The translations under genes were made by a program, and so were the position numbers. From NCBI GenBank assembly GCA_902615145.1, contig CACMNK010000003.1, positions 1 through 64,000 on the forward strand: a DNA stretch of 64,000 nucleotides. The letters run 5' to 3'. Below, in pieces: positions 1 through 8,524 of the stretch. Every line of letters starts with the position of its first letter. The stretch's first letter is position 1. This stretch comes from an uncultured Pelagibacteraceae bacterium. Lineage in GTDB: Bacteria > Pseudomonadota > Alphaproteobacteria > Pelagibacterales > Pelagibacteraceae. Below the pieces are notes generated by a model. The model was not told where the DNA came from. It did not search any database and was given only the letters and a program-made list of their open reading frames with translations.

Positions 1-401
1 TGGCGGAAGATGAAAATATAAAGATATCAACATATAATATAATTTATGAGGTATTGGATTTTGTCAAAAAAAGTATGTCAGGACTATTGGCTCCAGAAGT
101 TCAAGAAAGTATAACGGGCACAGCTCAAATTTTAGAAATATTTAAAGTATCTGGCGCAGGCAAAGTTGCAGGTTCTAAAGTAACTGAGGGTGAAATCCTT
201 GCTAACTCTAGTGTAAGGATTATTAGAGATGGTACGATTATCTATACTGGTAAAATAGCAACTTTATTTAGAGAAAAAAATCAAGTAAAACAGGTAGATA
301 TTGGTCAGGAGTGTGGTATCGCTCTCAAGGACTACATGGATTTTCAAAAAAATGATACAATTGAAGCTTTTAATGTTACATCTACAGAAAGGTCAATATA
401 A
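1..401 (+). CDS. infB: Translation initiation factor IF-2, C-terminal part (5' end outside window)
   Basis: The reading frame is open from base 3 and has no start in the window, so this is the 3' end of a longer gene. The visible part is about 132 residues. It matches the C-terminal domains of IF-2 (end of domain III and the fMet-tRNA-binding beta-barrel): a YNIIYEVLD-type segment, then SGLLAPE, and G-x-VAGSKVTEG with a later RDGTIIYTGKI strand. IF-2 is the GTPase that places initiator tRNA on the 30S subunit; its G domain lies upstream. The stop overlaps the rbfA start by one base (TAATG), so the two genes are translationally coupled. An internal ATG at 54 is not the real start. Confidence 0.95.
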   Translation, partial: AEDENIKISTYNIIYEVLDFVKKSMSGLLAPEVQESITGTAQILEIFKVSGAGKVAGSKVTEGEILANSSVRIIRDGTIIYTGKIATLFREKNQVKQVDIGQECGIALKDYMDFQKNDTIEAFNVTSTERSI

Positions 402-769
402 TGGCTGATAGAATAGGAAAACAGTTTACTCAAAGACAATTAAGAGTTGGTGAAATGATCAAACAATCTTTGAGTATGATTTTTATAAGGAATGAGGCAA
501 AAATTCCAAATTTAGAAACAAATAATATAACAGTGACAGAAGTTAGAATGAGTCAAGATTTGAAAATAGCTAAAGCGTATGTATTACCATTAGGTGGTAA
601 AGATGCTGATAAAACGATCGAAAAATTAAAAGAATATTCTTTTTTAATAAGAAAAATTTTGTCTCAAAAAATTATCGCAAAGTTTTTACCAAAAATTCTT
701 TTTCGTAAGGATGAATCTTTTGAATATGCAGAAAAAATTGAAAATTTAATTAAACAAACAAATAAGTAG
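401..769 (+). CDS. rbfA: Ribosome-binding factor A
   Basis: A 122-residue protein of normal RbfA length. It has the KH-like fold signature: N-terminal RQLRVGEMIKQSL, central ITVTEVRMSQDLKIAKAYV and a late RKILSQKIIAKFLPKILFRKDESFEYAEKIE segment. RbfA binds the 30S subunit and helps mature the 5' end of 16S rRNA. It follows infB with a one-base overlap and is followed 10 bases later by rpsO, the classical infB-rbfA-(truB)-rpsO-pnp order. No truB lies between rbfA and rpsO here. Confidence 0.95.
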   Translation: MADRIGKQFTQRQLRVGEMIKQSLSMIFIRNEAKIPNLETNNITVTEVRMSQDLKIAKAYVLPLGGKDADKTIEKLKEYSFLIRKILSQKIIAKFLPKILFRKDESFEYAEKIENLIKQTNK

Positions 770-779
770 GAAAGCAAAT

Positions 780-1028
780 ATGAGTAAAAAATCAGCAGAA
801 ATGGCTATTCATGATAAGGATACAGGATCGTCCGAGATTCAAATAGCTTTATTGACAGAAAAAATTGAGAATTTATCTAAACATATAAAACAGTTTAAAA
901 AAGATAAACATTCTTCAGTTGGCTTACTGAAAGCAGTTAATAAGAGAAAAAAATTGTTGGATTACCTTAAAAGAAATAAGGTTGATTCTTACAAAAATGT
1001 ACTGTCGAAATTGAAATTGAGAAAGTAA
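780..1028 (+). CDS. rpsO: 30S ribosomal protein S15
   Basis: An 82-residue protein, slightly shorter than the usual 88-89. It carries the S15 signatures DTGSSEIQIALLTEKI and LSKHIKQFKKDKHSSVGLLKAVNKRKKLLDYL. S15 binds 16S rRNA helices 20-22 and organises the 30S platform. Its N-terminus lacks a few residues found in other S15 proteins. It sits 10 bases after rbfA and is followed by a purine-rich leader and pnp, so one transcript is likely. Confidence 0.95.
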   Translation: MSKKSAEMAIHDKDTGSSEIQIALLTEKIENLSKHIKQFKKDKHSSVGLLKAVNKRKKLLDYLKRNKVDSYKNVLSKLKLRK

Positions 1029-1043
1029 AAATCAAAATAGATA

Positions 1044-1085
1044 GAACGGAATGAAACGAAACGAACGAAACGAAATGGAAATGAA
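1044..1085 (+). repeat. Purine-rich CGAAA/GAAAC repeat leader before pnp
   Basis: The spacer between rpsO and pnp is almost pure purine and made of near-tandem GAAAC / CGAA / ATGGAA units running up to the pnp ATG. No hairpin of the kind that controls enterobacterial pnp mRNA is visible. Three out-of-frame ATGs (1051, 1075, 1081) share one frame and would give a 22-codon upstream ORF ending at 1119, inside pnp. Whether it is translated is unknown. The tract may act as an unstructured ribosome-loading region. Confidence 0.5.
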
Positions 1086-3158
1086 ATGTTTAAAGTTTAT
1101 AAGAAGGAAATTGAAGTAGCAGGAAAGAAGATAAGTTTAGAAACAGGAAAAGTAGCAAGACAAGCAGACGGTGCAATAATCGCAACATGTGGAGAAACAG
1201 TTGTTTTAGCAACAGTGGTGGGAGCAAAAAGAGTAAATCCTGATGTTGATTATTTTCCACTATCCGTAAATTATCAGGAAAAATACTATGCTGCAGGAAA
1301 AATTCCAGGTGGGTATTTTAAAAGAGAGGCAAGACCAACTGAGAGTGAAACATTAATCTCTAGATTAATTGATAGACCAATCAGACCGTTATTTCCTGAT
1401 GAATTTAAAAATGAAGTTCAGTTGTTACCAACTGTAATTTCTTATGATAAAGAAAATGAAGCAGATATTTTATCAATTACAGCATCATCAGCAGCTTTAG
1501 CTATATCAGGAATGCCATTCATGGGTCCTGTTGGAGCTTCTAGGGTTGGTTTTATTGATGGAAAATATGTTTTGAATCCATCAAAAGCTGAGCTTGAAAA
1601 ATCAAAATTAGATTTAGTTGTAGCGGGTACTAAAGATGCAGTGCTTATGGTTGAGTCTGAAGCGAACGGATTAAAAGAGGATGAGATGTTAAATGCAGTT
1701 AAATTTGGTCATGAAGGTTTTGTTCCTGTGATTGAAATGATTGAGGAACTTGCAAAAGAATGTAGAAAACCTGAATGGATCGTTGAAAAGAAAGACCTAT
1801 CAGAAGTTAAGAAAAAACTTGAGGGATCTTTCACAGAAGATCTTAAAAAAGCTTTTGCGACAAGAGATAAACAAGATAGATCAAATCAAATTTCAGAAAT
1901 TACTGACAAAGCTAAAAAACTTTATGAGGAAGATGAAAATTACACAGATCTTGATGTTAATTCTGAACTTAAAAAAATTGAAAAATCAATAGTTCGAACA
2001 GACATTTTAAAAAATAAAAACAGAATTGATGGTAGAGGATTATCTGATGTAAGGCCTATATCTTGTGAAGTTGGTGTTCTACCACGAACCCATGGTTCTG
2101 CATTATTTACTCGAGGTGAAACACAGGCAATTGTGACAGCTACTTTAGGTACATCGGATGATGAGCAAAGAATTGAAAGTTTAGATGGATTACAAAGAGA
2201 AAGATTCATGCTTCACTATAATTTTCCACCTTTTTCAGTTGGAGAAACAGGAAGAATTGGAACTGGTAGAAGAGAAATAGGACATGGTAAATTAGCGTGG
2301 AGAGCAATCCATTCTTCATTGCCATCAAAAGAAGCATTCCCTTATACTTTTAGAGTAGTTTCGGAGATTACTGAATCTAATGGTTCATCTTCAATGGCCA
2401 CAGTTTGTGGAACATCATTAGCACTAATGGATGCGGGTGTGCCTATCAAAGAACCAGTTGCAGGTATAGCAATGGGTTTGATCAAAGAAGGTGATGATTT
2501 TAGTGTATTATCAGATATCCTAGGTGATGAAGATCATTTAGGTGATATGGACTTTAAAGTTGCTGGAACTAAAGATGGAATTACTTCTCTTCAAATGGAT
2601 ATCAAAATTACAGGTATTACATTTGAAATCATGGAGCAGGCATTAAGTCAGGCTAAAGATGGAAGAATTCATATCTTAGGAGAGATGAATAAAGCATTAT
2701 CAGCCTCAAGAGCTGATGTTGGAAAACACACACCAAAAATGGAAAAGATTAATGTTGATAAAAAAGACATTGCGGCTGTAATTGGAAAAGGTGGTGCTAC
2801 GATCAGAGAGATAGTTGAAAAATCAGGTGCAAAAGTTGATGTAAATGATGAAGGTGTAGTTACAGTTGCTGCTCCTGATGAAGAATCTAGAAACATTGCA
2901 ATGCAAATGATCAAAGATATCACTGCAAAAGCTGAGTTAAATAAAATTTACTCAGGTAAAGTTATGAAGATTATGGAGTTTGGTGCATTTGTTAATTTCC
3001 TAGGAAAACAAGATGGACTTGTTCATATTTCTGAACTAGCAGACAAAAGAGTTGCTAAAGTAACTGATGTTGTCAAAGAAGGCGATGAGGTAAAAGTAAA
3101 AGTGATTGGATTTGATAGAGGAAAGGTAAAACTTTCGATCAAACAAGCTTTAGTTTAA
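1086..3158 (+). CDS. pnp: Polyribonucleotide nucleotidyltransferase (PNPase)
   Basis: A 690-residue protein, normal for PNPase. Domains in order: first RNase PH domain (about 1-230), alpha-helical linker, second RNase PH domain (about 310-540, with [14 protein letters not shown] and the [19 protein letters not shown] active-site region carrying catalytic Asp residues), KH domain (about 555-615, [11 protein letters not shown]) and C-terminal S1 domain (about 620-690, [16 protein letters not shown]). It degrades RNA 3' to 5' by phosphorolysis. It is the last gene of the infB-rbfA-rpsO-pnp block; the next gene is 42 bases on and unrelated. Confidence 0.97.
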   Translation: MFKVYKKEIEVAGKKISLETGKVARQADGAIIATCGETVVLATVVGAKRVNPDVDYFPLSVNYQEKYYAAGKIPGGYFKREARPTESETLISRLIDRPIRPLFPDEFKNEVQLLPTVISYDKENEADILSITASSAALAISGMPFMGPVGASRVGFIDGKYVLNPSKAELEKSKLDLVVAGTKDAVLMVESEANGLKEDEMLNAVKFGHEGFVPVIEMIEELAKECRKPEWIVEKKDLSEVKKKLEGSFTEDLKKAFATRDKQDRSNQISEITDKAKKLYEEDENYTDLDVNSELKKIEKSIVRTDILKNKNRIDGRGLSDVRPISCEVGVLPRTHGSALFTRGETQAIVTATLGTSDDEQRIESLDGLQRERFMLHYNFPPFSVGETGRIGTGRREIGHGKLAWRAIHSSLPSKEAFPYTFRVVSEITESNGSSSMATVCGTSLALMDAGVPIKEPVAGIAMGLIKEGDDFSVLSDILGDEDHLGDMDFKVAGTKDGITSLQMDIKITGITFEIMEQALSQAKDGRIHILGEMNKALSASRADVGKHTPKMEKINVDKKDIAAVIGKGGATIREIVEKSGAKVDVNDEGVVTVAAPDEESRNIAMQMIKDITAKAELNKIYSGKVMKIMEFGAFVNFLGKQDGLVHISELADKRVAKVTDVVKEGDEVKVKVIGFDRGKVKLSIKQALV

Positions 3159-3200
3159 TAAGTAAAATCTAATAATAAGTAGAATAATTAAAATTATTTT

Positions 3201-5432
3201 ATGAGAGTTACTGTTCTAAGTTTGATAATTTTATTATTTTTCTTTAACAGTAATAAAGCTTATTCAGGCACACTTACAATGCCTACAACTTTAACGACTG
3301 ATACAACTGATTTTGTTTTATTATCAAGTTCAGGAACAACACCTAGTATTAGTGGTTACACAGGAACTCTTCTCGTTTCAGCAGTAGCATCGGATGGAAA
3401 TATAAAGGTAACATCTGTTAATAATTTAATGCAGGCGGCAGGATATTGTACTTATACAAGTGACAGTTCAAGTGCACCTATTGCTTGTACAGGTAATTCT
3501 CTTACAGAAATAGGTTTTAGAGGTACCCAAGATGATATTAATAATGCACTTGCAACATTGTCATTTAAAGGCGATGGTGTTGCTGGATCTCCTACTATTA
3601 CTGTTGCTGTAACTCCAGCTGGTACAAATTATTTTTCAGGCAATGGTCATTATTATCAACTTGTAACTGGAACGATTAATTGGGAAGATGCAAAAACTGC
3701 TGCAGAAGCCTCAACTTACCTAGGTCTAACAGGTTATCTTGTAACAATTACAAGTGCAGCTGAAAATAATTTTATTAAAAATAAAATTAGTACCGCTACT
3801 TGGATTGGTGCATCTGATGATGCAACACATACATCTAATACCCATCCAGCAATAACTAGTGGTGGTGCAGGATCTGATCCCACAAAGGGACTAGCTGGTG
3901 AGGGTACTTGGGAGTGGGTTTCAGGACCTGATAATGGAAAAACTTTTCACTGCCAGGAAAAAATTGAACCCAAAGCTGATCCTGCTCATCCAGATTGCAC
4001 GGTAGCATCAGGATATGAATATGTGAATTGGAAAAGTGGTGAACCTAACGACCATAATAGTGATCATGATGGAGAAGAAAATTGTGCTCATATGTATGGT
4101 TCTCCAGCTGCCGTAAAAGGTCAGTGGAATGATTTACATTGTACAGAAGATACAACTACAGGATATGTAATTGAATATGGCGGAACAGCTGGTGAAAGTG
4201 CAACAGTAAGTGGTCAAACAACATTAACAATTAATTCAACAGAGGCTAGCGGCAGTACTTACACTGCGTTCAATGATAAACAAGTAAGTGGAATGGTAAA
4301 CGCACAAACAGAGCATGCTAAGAGATTTATGTTTAATACTACCAATCAAGTCATGCGTAGAATGGAACAGTTTAGAAGAGTTGGAATTAATAAATCAACT
4401 CGAATTAAAGATATGAAATTGACTCTTTCTAATCAAAATAATTACAAAGAACAAATACCTCCAGAATTCTTTGATCATTACATTGATGAATATAAGAATT
4501 TATCTGCAAAAAATATTGATGATTTAATTAGTGAACTACCATTAACAAAATATTTAAAAGAAAATTATAATATGACGCCAAAAGATTGGGCGTTTTGGAC
4601 AGCTGGATCAATTAATAAAGGTAGACTTAATCTTACCTCAGGCGGTGATTTAGGAATAATTAATAGAACTGAAAGTTTTTTAGTAGGTGCAGACGTTAAC
4701 TATGATAAAGGTTCTTTATTTGGACTTGTTTTAAAGCATGAAGATGATCGATCTAATATAGGCACCAAGAATAGTACTAAGTTTTTAGCAAGATCTGATA
4801 ATTTTTCATTATACAATACCTGGCAAGGATCTGAAAAAAATTATATTGATTCTTTCTTGGGATTTGGAAAAACTACTTACGCTACAACACGTGTTGTCGA
4901 TACCTCAAATCCTTCTAACGTTGTTAAAGGTAAATTTAGTGCAAATCAAGTTTTTGGTTCTGTTAAATATAATTTTAAGAATGTCCATAAAAATTATAAA
5001 TTTCACAATTATTCCAAATTTGATTTTGGTTTTGTAAATTTTGATGGATATTCTGAGACAGGTAGCAGTAGTTCAAAGCTAAAATTTAATAAAAGAGAAC
5101 TTGAAACATCATCAATTTCTTTAGGATCTGCTGTTGAGAAAGAAATTTACCTTACCGACTCATTATTTATACCTTATTTTAAGTTAGATTTTAATAAAGA
5201 CCTTACAGATGGATCAGATATACGAGCCAACTATGTTGGAAATACAACCATATATAACACTACTATTGATAAAAACTTTAGCTCAATGATTATCTTGGAA
5301 ACTGGATTTGATTGGTTTTTAGATAATGGCTGGAATATTAAATCTGTATTTAGTAGAATTGATAAAGATGGTGTTGGACACGAAAACTTAATAGAGTTAA
5401 GAGCTGTTAAATCAAGACAAAACTTATATTAA
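3201..5432 (+). CDS. Secreted autotransporter with a C-type lectin-like passenger domain
   Basis: A 743-residue protein in three visible parts. First, an N-terminal signal peptide (about 1-22, hydrophobic LSLIILLFFF then AYS). Second, a passenger with a C-type lectin-like domain at about 148-328: it starts with HYYQLVTGTINWEDAK, has WIGASDD, EGTWEWVSGP, the EPN triplet at 281-283, the WND triplet at 309-311 and conserved Cys at 251, 266, 295 and 314. In animal lectins EPN plus WND are the Ca2+ and mannose-type sugar ligands. Third, a Tyr/Phe/Gly-rich alternating-strand region from about 464 to the end that looks like an outer-membrane autotransporter beta-barrel. The last residues (RQNLY) end in an aromatic. 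The inferred role is surface adhesion or glycan binding; the ligand is unknown. It is convergent with fabI, 2 bases away. Confidence 0.8.
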   Translation: MRVTVLSLIILLFFFNSNKAYSGTLTMPTTLTTDTTDFVLLSSSGTTPSISGYTGTLLVSAVASDGNIKVTSVNNLMQAAGYCTYTSDSSSAPIACTGNSLTEIGFRGTQDDINNALATLSFKGDGVAGSPTITVAVTPAGTNYFSGNGHYYQLVTGTINWEDAKTAAEASTYLGLTGYLVTITSAAENNFIKNKISTATWIGASDDATHTSNTHPAITSGGAGSDPTKGLAGEGTWEWVSGPDNGKTFHCQEKIEPKADPAHPDCTVASGYEYVNWKSGEPNDHNSDHDGEENCAHMYGSPAAVKGQWNDLHCTEDTTTGYVIEYGGTAGESATVSGQTTLTINSTEASGSTYTAFNDKQVSGMVNAQTEHAKRFMFNTTNQVMRRMEQFRRVGINKSTRIKDMKLTLSNQNNYKEQIPPEFFDHYIDEYKNLSAKNIDDLISELPLTKYLKENYNMTPKDWAFWTAGSINKGRLNLTSGGDLGIINRTESFLVGADVNYDKGSLFGLVLKHEDDRSNIGTKNSTKFLARSDNFSLYNTWQGSEKNYIDSFLGFGKTTYATTRVVDTSNPSNVVKGKFSANQVFGSVKYNFKNVHKNYKFHNYSKFDFGFVNFDGYSETGSSSSKLKFNKRELETSSISLGSAVEKEIYLTDSLFIPYFKLDFNKDLTDGSDIRANYVGNTTIYNTTIDKNFSSMIILETGFDWFLDNGWNIKSVFSRIDKDGVGHENLIELRAVKSRQNLY

Positions 5433-5434
5433 AA

Positions 5435-6220
5435 TTAAGTTATATTTTTTGGATCAGGCATTCCTACTTTATTGTAGCCAGCATCAACATAGTGAATTTC
5501 ACCAGTAACACCATTTGCAAGATCGCTTAAAAGATATAATGCTGAATTCCCAACATCATAAATATCAACATTTCTTTTTAGGAATGAATGGTCTTCATTC
5601 CATTTATATAAAAATTTCGCATCTCCAATAGCAGAAGCTGCTAAGGTTTTGATGGGTCCAGCACTTATCGCATTAACTCTCAGGCCTTTGGCACCCAAAT
5701 CTCTAGCTAAGTATTTTACACTAGCCTCAAGAGCTGATTTACACACACCCATCACGTTATAATTCGGAATAGCTTTAGTAGACTCGTAAGTTAAAGTTAG
5801 TAAACTTCCACCTTGTTTCATCACTTTTGATGCTTCTTTTGCAACTTCTGTAAATGAAAAACACGAGATTAACATGCTTCTTAAAAAGTTTTCCCTAGTT
5901 GTATTTAAATATTCACCTGATAATTCTGACTTATCTGAAAATGCAACCGCATGAACTACAAAATCAATTTCTCCCCATTGAGATTTAATATCCTCAAATA
6001 ATTTTACTACCTCTTCTTTTTTTTCAACATCACAGCTAAAAGTTGCTTTTGAATTTAATTTGTCTGCTAAAGGAACTACTCTTTTTTTAAGAGCATCACC
6101 TAAATATGTAAATGCTAATTCAGCGCCAGCCTCTGAAAGTTTTTGAGAGATACCCCAAGCAATAGATCTTTCATTAGCAACTCCCATGATTAATCCTTTT
6201 TTACCTTTCATCAAGCTCAT
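5435..6220 (-). CDS. fabI: Enoyl-[acyl-carrier-protein] reductase (NADH)
   Basis: A 261-residue short-chain-dehydrogenase-fold protein of FabI length. The N-terminus GKKGLIMGVANERSIAWGI is the FabI nucleotide-binding signature. VHAVAFSDKSEL follows, then a YNVMGVCKSALEASVKYLA region with the catalytic Tyr-x6-Lys spacing, and the PIKTLAAS substrate-loop segment. It performs the last reduction of each fatty-acid elongation cycle. It starts 2 bases after fabB in the fabA-fabB-fabI operon. A second Met at codon 4 is an alternative start. Confidence 0.95.
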   Translation of the reverse strand: MSLMKGKKGLIMGVANERSIAWGISQKLSEAGAELAFTYLGDALKKRVVPLADKLNSKATFSCDVEKKEEVVKLFEDIKSQWGEIDFVVHAVAFSDKSELSGEYLNTTRENFLRSMLISCFSFTEVAKEASKVMKQGGSLLTLTYESTKAIPNYNVMGVCKSALEASVKYLARDLGAKGLRVNAISAGPIKTLAASAIGDAKFLYKWNEDHSFLKRNVDIYDVGNSALYLLSDLANGVTGEIHYVDAGYNKVGMPDPKNIT

Positions 6221-6222
6221 GA

Positions 6223-7434
6223 TTAAACCTTTTCAAAAATAAGTGCCGCATTGGTTCCACCAAAACCAAAACTGTTAGACATTACTGCATTCAAAGAAAC
6301 ATTTTTCTCTGATTTTGCAACAATTGGAAACTTCTTAGCTTCTTCGTCCATTTCATTGATATTAGCTGAACCAGCAATAAAATTATTTTTCATCATAATT
6401 AAACAATATATTGCTTCGTGCACTGACGCAGCTCCCAAAGGGTGACCTGATAAAGATTTTGTCGAGCTAATTTTTGGAATTTGTTCACCAAAAGTCTCTT
6501 TTACAGCATTTAATTCTGTTATGTCTCCAACAGGAGTAGATGTTCCATGGGTATTAATATAATCAATTTTATTTTTTGCTGTTGCCATCGCCATTTTCAT
6601 ACACCTTACAGCCCCTTCACCAGATGGAGCCACCATATCATAACCATCAGAGGTTGCCCCATATCCAGTAAGTTCAGCATATATTTTGGCACCTCTTGCC
6701 TTAGCATGCTCATATTCCTCGAGCACTAATACTCCGCCACCACCAGCAATAACAAAACCATCTCTTGTTTTATCATAGGCTCTTGAGGCAGTTTCGGGCG
6801 TATCATTATATTTTGAGGACAAAGCAGTCATTGCATCAAACATAGCTGTCATGGCCCAATGAATTTCTTCGCTTCCACCAGCGAAAACAATATCTTGCTT
6901 GCCCATTTGAATTAACTCCATTGAGTTTCCTATACAATGCCCACTAGTTGCACATGCTGAACTCATTGTATAATTAGTACCTTTTATCTTAAAAGGTACA
7001 GCCAAAGTTGCTGAAGCAGTGCTTGCCATTGTTCTTGGAACAATAAACGGTCCCATTAATTTTGGAGTTTTAGCTCTAGTTTTATCTGCAGCTAAAATTA
7101 CATTTTCAATTGATGGGCCACCTGAGCCCATTACTATTCCAGTTTTAAAGTTACTTACCTCTTTCTCCTCAAGTCCGGAGTCCGCAATAGCTTCTTTCAT
7201 CGCAATATAATTATATGCTGAACCAGATCCCATAAACCTTATTGTTTTTCTATCAATAAAATCTTCAAGTTTTATATTTGGTTTACCGTGAATATGACTT
7301 TTAAGATTATGTTCTTTATACTCTGGACTAAAAGATATACCAGACTTTGAGTTTAAAAGAGAATGATATACCTCATCTTGGTTGTTTCCAAGACATGAAA
7401 CAACTCCTAAACCTGTAATTACTACTCTTTTCAT
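6223..7434 (-). CDS. fabB: 3-oxoacyl-[acyl-carrier-protein] synthase I
   Basis: A 403-residue condensing enzyme. The catalytic Cys lies in [14 protein letters not shown]; the two His are in [11 protein letters not shown] and [12 protein letters not shown]; the C-terminal [11 protein letters not shown] is also typical. Either FabB or FabF could fit the motifs. The FabB assignment rests on the adjacent fabA (one-base overlap) and the SSACAT-type active site, so it probably extends the cis-3-decenoyl product of FabA into unsaturated fatty acids. Confidence 0.92.
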   Translation of the reverse strand: MKRVVITGLGVVSCLGNNQDEVYHSLLNSKSGISFSPEYKEHNLKSHIHGKPNIKLEDFIDRKTIRFMGSGSAYNYIAMKEAIADSGLEEKEVSNFKTGIVMGSGGPSIENVILAADKTRAKTPKLMGPFIVPRTMASTASATLAVPFKIKGTNYTMSSACATSGHCIGNSMELIQMGKQDIVFAGGSEEIHWAMTAMFDAMTALSSKYNDTPETASRAYDKTRDGFVIAGGGGVLVLEEYEHAKARGAKIYAELTGYGATSDGYDMVAPSGEGAVRCMKMAMATAKNKIDYINTHGTSTPVGDITELNAVKETFGEQIPKISSTKSLSGHPLGAASVHEAIYCLIMMKNNFIAGSANINEMDEEAKKFPIVAKSEKNVSLNAVMSNSFGFGGTNAALIFEKV

Positions 7435-7934
7435 TATTTAAATAATCCTACTTTTAAATTGTCTGCTGAATAAATTTTTTTATCATCGGCTAAAACTATA
7501 CCATTAGCAAGACCTACAGTGGTGCCCCCAGGAGACATGATTTTTTTCATATCAATTTCATATTTTACCAATTTTATATTCTGTAAAACTTCTCCCGTAA
7601 ATTTAACAGTTCCCACACCCAAAGCTCTACCTTTTCCAGGATTCCCAATCCAACCCAAGAAAAAACCTACTAACTGCCACATAGCATCAAGACCAAGACA
7701 GCCAGGCATAACAGGATCCTCTTTAAAGTGACAATCAAAAAACCAAAGATTTTTTTTAATATCTAATTCAGCTTTTAAAGAACCTTTTTTAAATGCTCCT
7801 TTGTCATCATTAATTTCTGTAATTCTATCAAACATCAGCATTGGTGGAAGTGGTAATTTAGCATTTCCTGGACCAAATAATTTTCCTTCTCCACAATTTA
7901 TAAGTTCATCATACGAGTATGAGTTTTTTTTCAT
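7434..7934 (-). CDS. fabA: 3-hydroxydecanoyl-[acyl-carrier-protein] dehydratase/isomerase
   Basis: A 166-residue hotdog-fold protein. The FabA active site is visible as [18 protein letters not shown] (catalytic His) followed by [14 protein letters not shown] (catalytic Asp). It dehydrates 3-hydroxydecanoyl-ACP and isomerises the product to cis-3-decenoyl-ACP, the branch point to unsaturated lipids. It is the first gene of the minus-strand fabA-fabB-fabI operon and diverges from the irr-like gene across a 94-bp spacer. An AAGGAT ribosome-binding site lies upstream of the ATG, and the spacer holds an Irr-type box at 7994-8010. Confidence 0.95.
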   Translation of the reverse strand: MKKNSYSYDELINCGEGKLFGPGNAKLPLPPMLMFDRITEINDDKGAFKKGSLKAELDIKKNLWFFDCHFKEDPVMPGCLGLDAMWQLVGFFLGWIGNPGKGRALGVGTVKFTGEVLQNIKLVKYEIDMKKIMSPGGTTVGLANGIVLADDKKIYSADNLKVGLFK

Positions 7935-7993
7935 AAAATTGAGTATCCTTATTTACTTGATTTTACCATTATATAATATAAATTAAATTTTAA

Positions 7994-8010
7994 TTTAGAA
8001 TAATTTTAAA
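7994..8010. promoter_or_regulatory. Putative Irr box (ICE) in the irr/fabA divergent spacer
   Basis: The sequence reads TTTAGAA-TAA-TTTTAAA, matching the alphaproteobacterial iron-control element TTTAGAA-N3-TTCTAAA at 13 of 14 fixed positions. It lies 19 bases before the GTG of the Fur-family gene and about 60 bases before fabA, so it could serve autoregulation, fabA, or both. The match is visible directly; binding by the neighbouring regulator is inferred. Confidence 0.6.
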
Positions 8011-8028
8011 TAACAATACGGTTAAACA

Positions 8029-8427
8029 GTGAAATATATCGATAAATTAAGAAATTCTGGATTACGACCAACTAAACAAAGACTTCAAATATGTGAGGTT
8101 TTATTTGATACAGAAAAGACATTTCATTTCACGATTAATGAGCTAGATCAGAAAATCAAGAAGCAAAAAAATAACAAAATTTCATTAGCAACGATTTATA
8201 ATACTGTTCATGCTTTCGAAAAAAAAGGATACCTTAAACAGATTCCGATTAATTCAAACCAAACTTATTTTGATACAAATATTACCGATCATCATCATTT
8301 TTATGATTTAAAAGATGAAAAGTTGATTGATTTAGAAAATTCTGATGTAGGCCCAATAAACATCTTGAAAAAAATAAACGGCAAAAAGATTAAATCTGTT
8401 GAAGTTCTTGTTAAGCTAGAAGACTAA
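8029..8427 (+). CDS. irr: Fur-family regulator, Irr-like (iron/heme response)
   Basis: A 132-residue Fur-superfamily protein with a GTG start. The N-terminal winged helix spans about 1-75 (LRNSGLRPTKQRLQICEVLF, then LATIYNTVHAFEKKGYL with the recognition helix). The C-terminal dimer domain contains a triple-His DHHHFYDL at 88-90, where Irr proteins bind heme and Fur proteins bind metal. It lacks the paired C-terminal Cys motifs of Fur, Zur and PerR (the only Cys is at 22), which favours Irr. Its position next to fabA-fabB-fabI also matches the irr locus of many alphaproteobacteria. Irr controls heme and iron genes under iron limitation. Irr-type boxes lie at 7994 and 8473. Confidence 0.82.
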   Translation: MKYIDKLRNSGLRPTKQRLQICEVLFDTEKTFHFTINELDQKIKKQKNNKISLATIYNTVHAFEKKGYLKQIPINSNQTYFDTNITDHHHFYDLKDEKLIDLENSDVGPINILKKINGKKIKSVEVLVKLED

Positions 8428-8462
8428 TTATTTGTTTTTACATTAGCGTCATTTTAAACCAA

Positions 8463-8491
8463 TTGACAGCTTTTTAGAATCATTATAAACT
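8463..8491 (+). promoter_or_regulatory. katG sigma70-type promoter
   Basis: A perfect -35 TTGACA (8463-8468) is followed after 17 bases by TAAACT (8486-8491) as -10. Transcription would start near 8498, leaving a leader of about 27 bases that contains a clear AGAGGA ribosome-binding site at 8515-8520 before the ATG at 8525. Confidence 0.6.
8473..8489. promoter_or_regulatory. Putative Irr box (ICE) inside the katG promoter
   Basis: TTTAGAA-TCA-TTATAAA matches TTTAGAA-N3-TTCTAAA at 13 of 14 fixed positions. It fills the space between the -35 and -10 elements of the katG promoter, so a bound protein would block RNA polymerase. This fits a heme enzyme placed under iron/heme control by the adjacent Irr-like regulator; the binding itself is inferred. 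Confidence 0.55.
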
Positions 8492-8524
8492 ACAATTAAT
8501 AACGAAATAATCTAGAGGAAAATA

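Noticed and set aside
1940-2209. Minus-strand ORF inside pnp and other antisense ORFs in katG, lysA, gltB and similar genes
   Set aside because: They mirror conserved coding sequence, have no start context and are expected in long genes of biased codon use.
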